From Halorhabdus salina (GTDB lineage Archaea; Halobacteriota; Halobacteria; Halobacteriales; Haloarculaceae), in the NCBI RefSeq assembly GCF_013839425.1, contig NZ_JACDNP010000002.1, positions 287,192 through 351,191 on the forward strand: a DNA stretch of 64,000 nt. The letters are read 5' to 3'. Positions within the stretch are counted from its first letter, which is position 1. Each line of letters opens with the position of its first letter. The translations under genes and the position numbers were made by a program. Shown here piece after piece: positions 44,695 to 52,662 of this stretch. Under the pieces are notes generated by a model. It was not told the DNA's origin and ran no database searches. It saw only the letters and a list, made by a program, of their open reading frames with translations.

Positions 44695-47364
44695 TTATTC
44701 GACGATGTCGATCGCCGGCCGGCCGGGTTCGGCTTTGCTCGCGAGATCGTCGGGGGCGTCTTTGGCCGACAGCACAGCCACGTCGGCCTCGAACTCGCGT
44801 TCGATCAGCCAGGCGGCTCGCTGGAGGGTCGCCAGTTCGCGCTCGGGCGAGAGGAACTGATCGACGTGGCCGCGAGCCGCCAGGTCCTTCGCGAAGTCGG
44901 CGGCATCTTCACCGTGGCGCTGGAGATCCTCGTTTTGCATGACGGCCGGCACGACGTTCTCGGCGTCGCGCGCGACGTCGGCCACGTCGTGTTTCCAGGC
45001 CGGCGCGACCGCGAGCGTGATCTCCGCGGGATCCTCGATGCCGACCGTCTCGACGATGTCCCGGACGTCCTCCCGGGTGTCCTCAATCAAGCGGCGTTCT
45101 AAGTCGTAGTCCTCGGGTGCTTCAGCGGCCGGCCACCCTGCCTCAGCGAGCAGCCCGTCGTTGCCGAGTTTCGCCCAGATCTCCTCGGCAACGTGCGGGG
45201 CGACTGGCGCGAGCAACTTCGTGGCCGTCACCAGCCCGTTTTCGAAGGTCCCCGGATCGACGGCCGTCACCTCCCGGTAACGCCGGAGCAACGAGACGAG
45301 TTCCCGGACCGCCTGCAGAGCGTGGTTGAACCGGAAGTCCTCGTACTCGCTCGTGGCGCTCGCAGCCGTCGCGTCGATCTCCCTCGCGACGTAGTCGGCG
45401 ATGGTGCTGCCCTCACCAGTCGAGACCTCGCCCCGTGAATACTCGGTGGCGAGCGTGTAGAGGCTCTGGAGGAAGTCGTGCGCCGAGCGGACGCCCTCGC
45501 TATCCCAGGCGAACTCCTTCTCGGGCTGGGCGGCCTCCATGATGAACAGGCGAGCGGTGTCAGCCCCGTACTCGTCGATGATCCGCTGGGGAGAGACGCC
45601 GTTACCACGGCTCTTTGACATCTTGAGGCCGTCCTCGCCCAGCACCATCCCCTGGGTGGTCAGGTTCTCGAAGGGTTCGCGGACGCCATCGATCAGGTCG
45701 ATGTCGTCCAGCACCTTCGTGAAGAACCGGGCGTAGATCAGGTGCATCGTCGCGTGTTCGCTGCCGCCGACGTACTGGTCGACGGGCATCCAGTCGCTTG
45801 CTCGCTCGCTGTCGAAGGGTGCGTCCTCCAAGTCCGGCGAGACGTACCGCAGGAAGTACCACGACGAGCCGATGAAGGTGTCCATCGTGTCGGTTTCGCG
45901 TTCCGCCGGGCCACCACACTCGGGGCAGGTGGTGTGTTTCCAGTCCTCTGTGGCGTCCAGCGGATTGCCCGTCGTCTGGACGAATTCCGGGAGTTCGACC
46001 GGGAGGTCTTCCTCGGGGACGGGCACTGCACCGCACTCGTTACACCAGACCATCGGGATCGGCGTTCCCCAGTAGCGCTGTCGCGAGATGCCCCAGTCCC
46101 GGAGGTTGTACTCGGTGCGGTGCTCGCCGTCGAACTCGGAGACGAAGCGGTCGCGGGCCGCCTCACTTTCCAGCCCGTCGAACTCGCCACTGTTGATTAG
46201 CAGGCCGTCCTCGGTATAGGCCGCCTCCTGAACGTCGATGTCCTCGGGATCGGCCTCGGCATCCTCCGCAGGTTCGACGACTTGCTGGATCGGGATGTCG
46301 TGAGCACTCGCGAACTCGTGGTCACGATCGTCGTGGCCGGGGACGGCGTAGAGCGCACCCGTCCCGATGTCAGTCAGCACATAGTCGGCGACGTAGACGG
46401 GAATCTCCTCGCCCGTCGCGGGGTTGACGGCATATTCGCCGGTGAACACGCCGGAGGTGACATCGAGGTCGTCCTCGTCGGCCGCTGCGGCCATCTCGAT
46501 GTACTCGGCGACCTCGTCGTTGTCTTCGGCGATTTCCTGGGCGACAGGGTGACCCGGCGCGAGTGAGAAGTAGGTTGCGCCGTAGATGGTGTCCAGTCGC
46601 GTCGTGAAGATGTCGACCTCATCATAGCCAGAGATGTCGAAGGCGACGCTTGCGCCCTCCTGCTTGCCGATCCAGTTACGCTGCATCTCCCGGACGTTGT
46701 TCGGCCAGTCATCCAGATCGTCCAAGGCCTCGTAGAGTTCCTCAGCGTAGTCGGTGATCGTGAGGAACCACTGGTCCATCTCGCGGTGTTCGATCGGTGT
46801 GTCACACCGCCAGCACAGTTCGTCCTCACCTTCGACCTGCTCGTCCGCAAGAACCGTTTCGCAGGAGGGACACCAGTTCAGCTCGGCAGCCTGGCGTTCG
46901 ACTAGGCCCGCGTCCTGAAATCGCTGGAACAGCCACTGGTTCCAGCGGTAGTAGTCGGGATCGCAGGTCGCCAGTTCGCGGTCCCAGTCGTAGCCAAAGC
47001 CCATCCGGGTCAACTGTTCGCGCATCGAGTCCATGCAGGACAGCGTCCAGTCCCGCGGGTTGGTATCACGGTCCTCTGCCGCGTTTTCGGCGGGGAGGCC
47101 AAAGGAGTCCCACCCCATCGGATGGAGGACCGCTTCGCCACGCATACGCTCAAAACGGGCAAAGGCGTCTGTGATCGTGTAATTGCGGACGTGTCCCATG
47201 TGGAGGTTCCCCGACGTGTAGGGGAACATCGCCAGGACGTACGCCGGGTCCTCGGCGTCGTCAGGGATGGCGAACACGTCCGCCTCGTCCCATGCTTCCT
47301 GCCAGGCGGGTTCGATCTCGGTGTGGTTGAACCCGCACTCTCGCTTTTCGCTCTCTGCTGCCAT
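44695..47364 (-). CDS. leuS: Leucyl-tRNA synthetase
   Basis: An 889-residue class Ia synthetase of the bacterial-like LeuRS type used by haloarchaea. HMGH (HIGH motif) in FPYTSGNLHMGHVRNYT is near residue 56; the zinc ribbon CPSCETVLADEQV... CWRC follows at about 155-185; the CP1 editing domain covers roughly 220-400; a second Cys pair CNEC...CPEC appears near 445-490; KMSKS is in GLKMSKSRGNGVSP near 590. The C-terminal anticodon-binding domain is complete. ATG 47364 matches the family start. Confidence 0.96.
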   Translation of the reverse strand: MAAESEKRECGFNHTEIEPAWQEAWDEADVFAIPDDAEDPAYVLAMFPYTSGNLHMGHVRNYTITDAFARFERMRGEAVLHPMGWDSFGLPAENAAEDRDTNPRDWTLSCMDSMREQLTRMGFGYDWDRELATCDPDYYRWNQWLFQRFQDAGLVERQAAELNWCPSCETVLADEQVEGEDELCWRCDTPIEHREMDQWFLTITDYAEELYEALDDLDDWPNNVREMQRNWIGKQEGASVAFDISGYDEVDIFTTRLDTIYGATYFSLAPGHPVAQEIAEDNDEVAEYIEMAAAADEDDLDVTSGVFTGEYAVNPATGEEIPVYVADYVLTDIGTGALYAVPGHDDRDHEFASAHDIPIQQVVEPAEDAEADPEDIDVQEAAYTEDGLLINSGEFDGLESEAARDRFVSEFDGEHRTEYNLRDWGISRQRYWGTPIPMVWCNECGAVPVPEEDLPVELPEFVQTTGNPLDATEDWKHTTCPECGGPAERETDTMDTFIGSSWYFLRYVSPDLEDAPFDSERASDWMPVDQYVGGSEHATMHLIYARFFTKVLDDIDLIDGVREPFENLTTQGMVLGEDGLKMSKSRGNGVSPQRIIDEYGADTARLFIMEAAQPEKEFAWDSEGVRSAHDFLQSLYTLATEYSRGEVSTGEGSTIADYVAREIDATAASATSEYEDFRFNHALQAVRELVSLLRRYREVTAVDPGTFENGLVTATKLLAPVAPHVAEEIWAKLGNDGLLAEAGWPAAEAPEDYDLERRLIEDTREDVRDIVETVGIEDPAEITLAVAPAWKHDVADVARDAENVVPAVMQNEDLQRHGEDAADFAKDLAARGHVDQFLSPERELATLQRAAWLIEREFEADVAVLSAKDAPDDLASKAEPGRPAIDIVE

Positions 47365-47496
47365 CGTTGTCCCACTCTGAGGGGGCGACACTGCTATACC
47401 TTACTCTTCCCGGGAGACACCCCGTCGCGATCCGGAACGGCCCTTCGAGAGGCAGCCGAACGGTTTTGTCGTCTGGGTACGTCACGCCGGCCAAGC

Positions 47497-47865
47497 ATGG
47501 AACTCCCAGACACAGTGACGACAGTGATCGAGACACTCCGGGAAAGTGCCGGTATCGAGCGCGTCTACGGCGAGCCAATCGAGCATGAGGGGCGAACTGT
47601 CGTTCCCGTCGCCCGGATCGCCTATGGCTTCGGCGGAGGGTTCGGCGAGGGATCGAACGGTGACGGCGAGGAAAACGAGGACATTCCTGTGGGAAGCGGA
47701 TCAGGTGGGGGCGGCGGTGGTGGCGTCGCAGTGGCGCCGATCGGCGCGCTCGAAATCACTGACGACCACACCCGATTCGTCCGGGTCAACGACCGAAAGC
47801 GTCTGCTTGGCGGCGGCCTCATCGGCCTCGTAATCGGGTGGTTGCTCCGAGACATGCGTAACTGA
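47497..47865 (+). CDS. GerW/YtfJ family protein
   Basis: A 122-residue protein. VTTVIETLRESAGIERVYGEPIEHEGRTVVPVARIAYGFGGGFG, then a Gly-rich loop (SGSGGGGGGGVAVAPIGALEI) and a C-terminal hydrophobic helix (GGGLIGLVIGWLL) match the sporulation-protein YtfJ/GerW family. In haloarchaea, which do not sporulate, the role is unknown. Divergent from leuS. Confidence 0.85.
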   Translation: MELPDTVTTVIETLRESAGIERVYGEPIEHEGRTVVPVARIAYGFGGGFGEGSNGDGEENEDIPVGSGSGGGGGGGVAVAPIGALEITDDHTRFVRVNDRKRLLGGGLIGLVIGWLLRDMRN

Positions 47866-47991
47866 GTCGTCCCACATGCGTTGCTATCGAGTTGAACCGA
47901 AGGGGTTTCTCACGCCGAGAATCGACCGACTTGGGAGGGAGACAACGAGTCGTAACGTATTTGACTACCACTCGGCTACATTCGGATGCGT

Positions 47992-48063
47992 GTCCGGGCT
48001 GGGGTAGTGGTATCCTTTGGCCCTGTGGCGGCCAAGACGTGGGTTCAATTCCCGCGCCCGGAC
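47992..48063 (+). tRNA. tRNA-His(GTG) with encoded G-1
   Basis: The acceptor stem TCCGGGC/GCCCGGA pairs in full, and an extra G at 47992 (position -1) faces C73 at 48063, the identity pair of tRNA-His. The anticodon loop CTGTGGC gives GTG, the anticodon stem is TGGCC/GGCCA, and the T-arm is GTGGG-TTCAATT-CCCGC. No intron. Having G-1 in the gene means no enzyme needs to add it. Its 3' half is repeated downstream. Confidence 0.93.
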
Positions 48064-48299
48064 CTTTTGCGAGGAACGGACGTGACGAGCTATGGGTCTC
48101 CTCGCGGAATTGAACCCTGGAAGGAACGCGCAGTGAGCAACGCGAACGAGCATTTCTTCCAACGGTTCACATTCCCGCGCCCGGACTTTCTGTCTGCGAA
48201 CGAACGTGAGCAGACGAACGTCCGAAAAGGGAATTGAATCAGGGAGTGGAGTGAGCGAAGCGATCGGAACGACCGTGGTTCACATTCCCGCGCCCGGAC
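48042..48299. repeat. Array of tRNA-His 3'-end copies, direct and inverted
   Basis: The last 22 bases of tRNA-His (48042-48063) recur at 48164-48186 and 48277-48299 with one extra C (TTCACATTCCCGC instead of TTCAATTCCCGC). The two extra copies are identical over 23 bases. Between copies lie inverted T-arm fragments: GCGGAATTGAACCC (48104-48117) and GGGAATTGAATC (48229-48240). The spacing is 123 and 113 bases. This is what repeated integration and excision at a tRNA target would leave, and the inverted fragments would let each unit fold back on the tRNA end. Confidence 0.8.
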
Positions 48300-48355
48300 T
48301 ACTCCACTTTGTTCAAGTCCCACAGCCGCGGCGCCGTCAGCGGAGGTGGGGCGAC

Positions 48356-48575
48356 GTGACCCAGCAGCTCCCGTTTACGCACGAGGCCAAGGGCCACCTC
48401 TATGACGCCGCGATCGAGTTGGGCCGCCTTCCCGACCGATCCCAGGAGACTCGTACGGGTCCGACGGTACTTCGAGCCCGAGATAGTCACCTCCTGGCGA
48501 GACGGCCGGCTTGCGGACCTGGCGCTGCCAGTGTGGATCGACGACGTCATCGCCCAACTCCAGCGGGCGGCGTGA
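48356..48575 (+). pseudogene. Frameshifted small gene after the tRNA repeats
   Basis: One frame reads VTQQLPFTHEAKGHLYDAAIELGRLPD and, after a frame change near 48445, another reads LVRVRRYFEPEIVTSWRDGRL and then ADLALPVWIDDVIAQLQRAA to a TGA at 48573-48575. The two parts look like one natural small protein with a single indel. No family recognised. It overlaps no other good gene and lies in a stretch of debris next to tRNA-His. Confidence 0.45.
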
Positions 48576-48751
48576 TCACGACGGCGGCCCCGACCACTCG
48601 TCGTCGATCTGCTGGAGTGGCTCACCCGACGACACTCCCTGCTCGGCGACGATCGCTTCGGCGAGTTCGTAAGCCCCTCCACGACCATCACCGGTGTCGC
48701 CCACCCCTTACGATCGAGGTATGCGAGTAGGCGATCCTCCTGCTGTTTCAT
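48576..48751 (-). pseudogene. Gene fragments on the minus strand
   Basis: Leftward from ATG 48751 one frame reads MKQQEDRLLAYLDRKGWATP, like the first helices of a winged-helix protein; a second frame then reads GGAYELAEAIVAEQGVSSGE, PLQQIDDEWSGPPS to a TGA at 48576-48578. The frames do not join without an indel. Probably the remains of one or two small genes, converging on the fragment at 48356. Confidence 0.35.
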
Positions 48752-48790
48752 CCAGCGGTCGCAGTCCACGACCGACACTCTCCCGAACAC

Positions 48791-49309
48791 TCAGAAACTG
48801 ATCGTCCCGTTGCGAAGCATGATACCACCCGCGATCGCGCCGACCATCACCACGGCTCCGATCGAGGCGAACCCTTCATTGGCCCATTCGTTCTTTGCGT
48901 AGACCAAATCTAGCGTGTACTTCTTGTTCGACCACGGCCGGAGCGGGCGGATCCCCATCGGCGTTATCACGTCACCAGCGAGATGGCTCAGAAAGCCGAG
49001 GAACGCGGCTCCGAAGGTAGCGCCACCCAGCACCACAATATGCGTATCGATCGGATACATGCCACTTGCCGCCAGGTAGAGTGCGAGTGCCGCGACGACA
49101 CTGCTGGCTACGGCCCCGGCGAGTAGGGTGTGAGTGGCACCACGATGAGAGACGAGGGGCATCTGCATGTCGAAATCGGGGGCATAGCTGAAGAACACGG
49201 CACAGACCAGCCCGAGGGCCATCACCGACAGGAGATCGAAGTAACTCAGCAGGAACGCGACGGGCGCGTAGAACAGCATCCCGAGGCCAACGTGCCCTTC
49301 CGAGTGCAT
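48791..49309 (-). CDS. Membrane-bound metal-dependent hydrolase-like protein (YdjM/DUF457)
   Basis: A 172-residue protein with four or five membrane helices. The conserved polar motifs HSEGHVGLGM (His at 2 and 6), YAPDFDMQMPLVSHRGATHTLL (Asp and His near 45-60) and FLSHLAGDVITPMGIRPLRPW (His and Asp near 105-110) are those of the YdjM/DUF457 family, proposed to be membrane metal-dependent hydrolases. Substrate unknown. Confidence 0.8.
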   Translation of the reverse strand: MHSEGHVGLGMLFYAPVAFLLSYFDLLSVMALGLVCAVFFSYAPDFDMQMPLVSHRGATHTLLAGAVASSVVAALALYLAASGMYPIDTHIVVLGGATFGAAFLGFLSHLAGDVITPMGIRPLRPWSNKKYTLDLVYAKNEWANEGFASIGAVVMVGAIAGGIMLRNGTISF

Positions 49310-49313
49310 CGCG

Positions 49314-49499
49314 TCAGTAGTTCCGGCGGTCTTGGACAGCCCCGTCCGAGCCGTGGATGACGAGCGTATCGCCCGAACTCGTCTCCCGCTGGCCTGCGGA
49401 CACGGCTGGTTGTTTCTTGCGGTGGTTCGAGACGACCGACCCGCCCGATTTCTGGAGCCGCCACTGGTTGCCGCTGGGGACGACGTGATATTCCGTCAT
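49314..49499 (-). CDS. DUF2188-type small protein
   Basis: A 61-residue protein: EYHVVPSGNQWRLQKSGGSVVSN, a helical middle, then DTLVIHGSDGAVQDRRNY. This two-part HVVP...W / VIHG.DG pattern is DUF2188, a small beta-alpha-beta domain found in many bacteria and archaea. Function unknown. It is 4 bases upstream of the hydrolase-like gene, so they may be cotranscribed. Confidence 0.7.
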   Translation of the reverse strand: MTEYHVVPSGNQWRLQKSGGSVVSNHRKKQPAVSAGQRETSSGDTLVIHGSDGAVQDRRNY

Positions 49500-49654
49500 A
49501 CTAATTTCTGAGAAAGGCAGTTCTAATAAAATTCTAGGGTGGACGTGAAATGGTATTCTGATATGATTTCGATTAGAACGATAGAATCATCGAAGTGGCC
49601 ACCTGCTCTGCCATCGCCCCAAGCTATATCCCAGAGTGGATATATTATTCATAT

Positions 49655-49948
49655 ATGTCAGGAAAAATTTGCACGGCGATCGATCAGCAAAAAGTGCTGG
49701 AGTTTACTTACGATGGCCTTCTGCGTCGGGTCGAACCGCATTGCCACGGTCAAAGTCAAAAAGGGAAAGAGTCGCTGCGTGCATATCAGATCGGTGGGCG
49801 AAGCCAATCGCGAGAAATTCCGTATTGGCGGCTGTTTACCGTTGCAAAGATGAGCAATCTTCGCGTGAGTGATGAGAACTTTTCAGGTACACGACCAGGC
49901 TATAATCCAAATGATAAGGATCTATCTCCGATCCATTGTCGCCTTTAG
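49655..49948 (+). CDS. WYL-domain-like small protein
   Basis: A 97-residue protein with the pattern of a stand-alone WYL-like domain: VLEFTYDGLLRRVEPHCHG, then LRAYQIGGRSQSREIPYWRLFTVAKMSNLRVSDENF and a short tail RPGYNPNDK. The W/Y residues and RVEPH motif are recognisable. WYL domains bind ligands such as nucleic acids or nucleotides and are frequent in defence and mobile elements. The gene is in AT-rich, probably imported DNA. ATG 49655 is preferred to the longer GTG/ATG starts. Confidence 0.65.
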   Translation: MSGKICTAIDQQKVLEFTYDGLLRRVEPHCHGQSQKGKESLRAYQIGGRSQSREIPYWRLFTVAKMSNLRVSDENFSGTRPGYNPNDKDLSPIHCRL

Positions 49949-49963
49949 TTTAGAGGAGATCGA

Positions 49964-50650
49964 TTACACCTCTGACGAGTTTGCGTCTACAAACTGCTTA
50001 GCATGACTCGATAGGGCCCATCGATTCGCACGATTCCGCCATCCCAGCCGATCGTAGTTCCGCCCCCGCTGTACTTCGTTTCTGTTCTCGATTTGGACGA
50101 CCACGGTGTCGTAGTTCTCCATGCGATCGACTGGATCAGCAGGCGTGGTCAACTCAGTCTCGACCTCTGCAGGCTCCACCTCCAACGCTTCAGCGGCAAC
50201 CTCACGAAGTGTGAAATCATCCTTACCCGTATTATCACCCCCGTCAGCGACGGCCGTCAATGGTACCTCGTCGTCTGGATCTTCTCTATCTCGGTCTTGG
50301 ATGTCCTCCAAGAGACGGGAGACCTCTTCGGCTAACAACTGGCGGAAGTCATCATCTTCTGGTGTGAAGAACATCTCGTCGGTCCGCTCGGATCGGATAA
50401 AACTCCGTCCGCCTTGGAGATCTTTCTTCTCAAGCAGATCCAGCTCTTCGAGGTTATTGAGCAGCGTCTGCACCTTCGTGTCGACCTTGTCGACGATCGC
50501 CCGTTCGATCGGCCGTTTTCGAGTCCACTCATCTTCGCTGGCATGTAGTCCCTGAGCTACGAACCACTGTAGCAGGAACACCTGATCGTCGACGCTGGGA
50601 TGATGGCTGTGCTTGTCGCGGATCTTCTCTTCTGCTGTGTTGTAACGCAT
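49964..50650 (-). CDS. Hypothetical protein with winged-helix-like start
   Basis: A 228-residue acidic protein. Residues about 15-100 suggest a winged helix (VFLLQWFVAQGLHASE... VDTKVQTLLNNLEELDLLEKKDLQGGRSFIRSERTDEMFF), followed by an acidic linker and a C-terminal segment (DRMENYDTVVVQIENRNEVQRGRNYDRLGWRNRANRWAL). No family recognised. Such proteins occur next to integrases and toxin genes in haloarchaea, which fits the accessory nature of this stretch. Confidence 0.5.
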   Translation of the reverse strand: MRYNTAEEKIRDKHSHHPSVDDQVFLLQWFVAQGLHASEDEWTRKRPIERAIVDKVDTKVQTLLNNLEELDLLEKKDLQGGRSFIRSERTDEMFFTPEDDDFRQLLAEEVSRLLEDIQDRDREDPDDEVPLTAVADGGDNTGKDDFTLREVAAEALEVEPAEVETELTTPADPVDRMENYDTVVVQIENRNEVQRGRNYDRLGWRNRANRWALSSHAKQFVDANSSEV

Positions 50651-50756
50651 GTAGTGCTGTCAAATTACCGCTCAAACATTTCACCCAGATGGAATAATCT
50701 TTAACCGGACGCACCACAGAGAGAAGGTTGCTGGACTTCTCTCAAATCGGGGGTCC

Positions 50757-50808
50757 GAACCGCCGGGGTGACCCGGCCCCCGTTGCAGCGGGGTTGGGCC
50801 CTCGGTTC
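50757..50808 (+). ncRNA. Compact multi-stem RNA candidate
   Basis: GAACCG (50757-50762) pairs with CGGTTC (50803-50808). Inside are two perfect hairpins: CCGGG-GTGA-CCCGG (50763-50776), which has a GNRA tetraloop, and CCCCG-TTGCAG-CGGGG (50778-50793), followed by GGGCCC. A closed three-way junction in about 52 bases, in the middle of AT-rich DNA with no gene, suggests a functional RNA or a recognition structure. Strand is uncertain; no known family recognised. Confidence 0.35.
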
Positions 50809-51328
50809 CGTATTCAATGCGTGTTAGTGTCGCCTTTCTTGTCATCTAGGCGGCTAGCCGCGGCAGTATTTAAGTCTTGGGTTGACCTATTCAAAATCAT
50901 ATGCTATTTGCAGCAGCGATCTATTCGACCCCTCTATCATTCAGATATTCGACTCGCTGTGGACTGAAACGCTATAATTTGATAATGAAACGCTTATATT
51001 GGTTGGGTCAAATCCACCGCGTATTATACGAGATCAGTCATATATTACGGCGGTATAAAAATCTTCGTAGACCGGGGTGAAAGTGACTGAATTCTTGGTA
51101 CAGTACCCAGAAATGTCGAGTAGCAGGTCTCAGACTACGAGAACAGTCATATCGCTATCCGAAACAAAGGGGTCAAGCAGGTGATCTCGATCCGAATTGT
51201 GGCCCATGCAGTACACTTTCGACTTGATTTCGGAATCGCAAGCCGCCATTAAGCATCTCCACCCCGTCAGCCGTCAGTGGATGCCGACGACCTGGGCCTC
51301 AACGAGCAGCACGATCGCACTAGAGCAG
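50809..51328. other. AT-rich gene-free stretch
   Basis: About 520 bases without a supported gene. The part 50870-51070 is strongly AT-rich with two near-copies of GAAACGCTATA (about 50966 and 50988), an inverted TTGACC/GGTCAA pair (about 50882 and 51005) and GGTATAAAAA (about 51052). From 51100 on the composition returns to normal. It may be a promoter cluster, a remnant of a replication region, or decayed DNA. Confidence 0.35.
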
Positions 51329-51490
51329 TCAGTCGTCACTGCCGACGAGCATCTCTAGGGCCGTGTTGAGATGGTACTCGACGTTCTCGTCGTCCGTGGC
51401 GTTGAGTGCGTGTTGGAGATGATCCGTGACTGTCGCGGCCGTCATCTTGCCGGCCGGCGTTTGCTCTCGATTACGCTCAGTGTTGCCCAT
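51329..51490 (-). CDS. Small acidic helical protein
   Basis: A 53-residue protein, MGNTERNREQTPAGKMTAAT then VTDHLQHALNATDDENVEYH and LNTALEMLVGSDD. It looks like two amphipathic helices after a polar start, typical of small haloarchaeal proteins of unknown role. Short, so support is moderate. Confidence 0.5.
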   Translation of the reverse strand: MGNTERNREQTPAGKMTAATVTDHLQHALNATDDENVEYHLNTALEMLVGSDD

Positions 51491-51658
51491 ACATCCCCTT
51501 CCCGAAGGCAACCTAAAGCAATGTGATATAGATACGTCGATCTGTATGGCCCACCTTCGAACGACGCCCGCCAGATAGTACCAGCGATGTCGTTCCGCCC
51601 CGATCAGTCACCGGCGTCCGAGATCCTTTTGCCGAACCGGCCCGTTCGTTCATCTATC

Positions 51659-52111
51659 GTGGCGATCACGGACAAGATCTATATCAAGAACCACCGCCAG
51701 TTGGTCTCCCAACTCGAACGCTCGTTCCCGAAGAGTGCGTTTGCCGGGGCGACCCTGGACGTGCTGTTCAATGGGGAGAGCTTGGCGAACCTGGACGACG
51801 CGACCCAGGACCGGGTGCTCGATTTCGCCGAGGACTTCATGGACTGTGACTGTGAGTCGGCCCCGCACTGTGGCCACCCCGAGGAGAAATTCGTCAGCTA
51901 TCTGCTGGAACTTCGCGCCGCAGGGCTGGGCCCCGACGCCATCGTCGACGTGATGGGAGACGACTACATGCTGTATGCCTACCCCGGCGACGTGCTTTCG
52001 TTTCTCGACAACTCGGTCCGAACGCTTGAAGCGATCGAATCGCTGGCAGATGTCGACGGTGAACGCGAGATCGCCAAGCAGGCACAAAACAGACGCGAGC
52101 AGTTGCTCTAG
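51659..52111 (+). CDS. Conserved haloarchaeal protein (DUF5814-like)
   Basis: A 150-residue protein beginning (GTG) AITDKIYIKNHRQLVSQL. A Cys/His cluster MDCDCESAPHCGHPEEKF near residues 62-79 could bind zinc; the C-terminal half is helical (LGPDAIVDVMGDDYMLYAYPGDVLSFLDNSVRTLEAI). This matches a conserved haloarchaeal family that also appears fused to helicases. GTG 51659 matches the family start better than ATG 51587. Confidence 0.65.
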   Translation: MAITDKIYIKNHRQLVSQLERSFPKSAFAGATLDVLFNGESLANLDDATQDRVLDFAEDFMDCDCESAPHCGHPEEKFVSYLLELRAAGLGPDAIVDVMGDDYMLYAYPGDVLSFLDNSVRTLEAIESLADVDGEREIAKQAQNRREQLL

Positions 52112-52125
52112 CTCCGGGCCGCCAT

Positions 52126-52554
52126 TCAGGTCTCTTCGAACTCGCCGATCCGATAGGCCGACTCGCTGTCTTCGTCCTCGCCACCGTCTAAGTCTTCGAG
52201 CATGATGACCTCCTCGTCGCCGTCGAGTTCGTCCCGAAGTTTCGTCACGTAGCGCTTGTATTCCTCTAACTGTTCCCGGAGGTGGTCGGCTTCGAGTTCG
52301 AGGCGCTCGTGCTCGCGGATGAAGGCCTTTGGCACCTCGACTTTCGGCGGGAAGGAGTCGTCGTCGCTCTCCTCGCCGCCGTTGAGTTCGTGCTCGGGGA
52401 CGACCTCGATTTGCCCGCTGTGATCGACGAGCTTGTCGACGTAATCCCGGAAGACAGCAGACAGCGAGAGGTCACGCTCCTCGGCGATCTCCCGAAGGGT
52501 CTCGAATTTCTCCTCGCTGACCCGAAAGGAGATCGTCTTGTTCTTGTTACTCAT
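52126..52554 (-). CDS. Ribbon-helix-helix protein with coiled coil
   Basis: A 142-residue protein. Residues 5-45 are a ribbon-helix-helix DNA-binding domain (KTISFRVSEEKFETLREIAEERDLSLSAVFRDYVDKLV); residues about 80-115 form a coiled coil (REHERLELEADHLREQLEEYKRYVTKLRDEL); the tail is acidic. Probably a dimeric DNA-binding protein. Targets unknown. Confidence 0.75.
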   Translation of the reverse strand: MSNKNKTISFRVSEEKFETLREIAEERDLSLSAVFRDYVDKLVDHSGQIEVVPEHELNGGEESDDDSFPPKVEVPKAFIREHERLELEADHLREQLEEYKRYVTKLRDELDGDEEVIMLEDLDGGEDEDSESAYRIGEFEET

Positions 52555-52662
52555 AGTTGTTGAACGGTCCTTTGCCCACCTACTTAATGATTTGTCAGAC
52601 GACCAGCGACGGGCGGTACTGACCGGGGCAATCGCGAGTCAACGAAACCCGGCCGCGGGCGA

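Noticed and set aside
49130..49360. Plus-strand frame opposite the YdjM-like gene
   Set aside because: It is a shadow of the hydrolase-like gene with no independent support.
50870..51070. Possible replication origin
   Set aside because: AT-rich with short repeats, but no recognisable origin recognition boxes and no Orc1/Cdc6 gene nearby.
47941..51330. Intact integrase or transposase in the tRNA-His region
   Set aside because: I looked for the Arg-His-Arg-Tyr pattern and DDE-type sequences in all frames of this stretch and found none; only site repeats and fragments remain.
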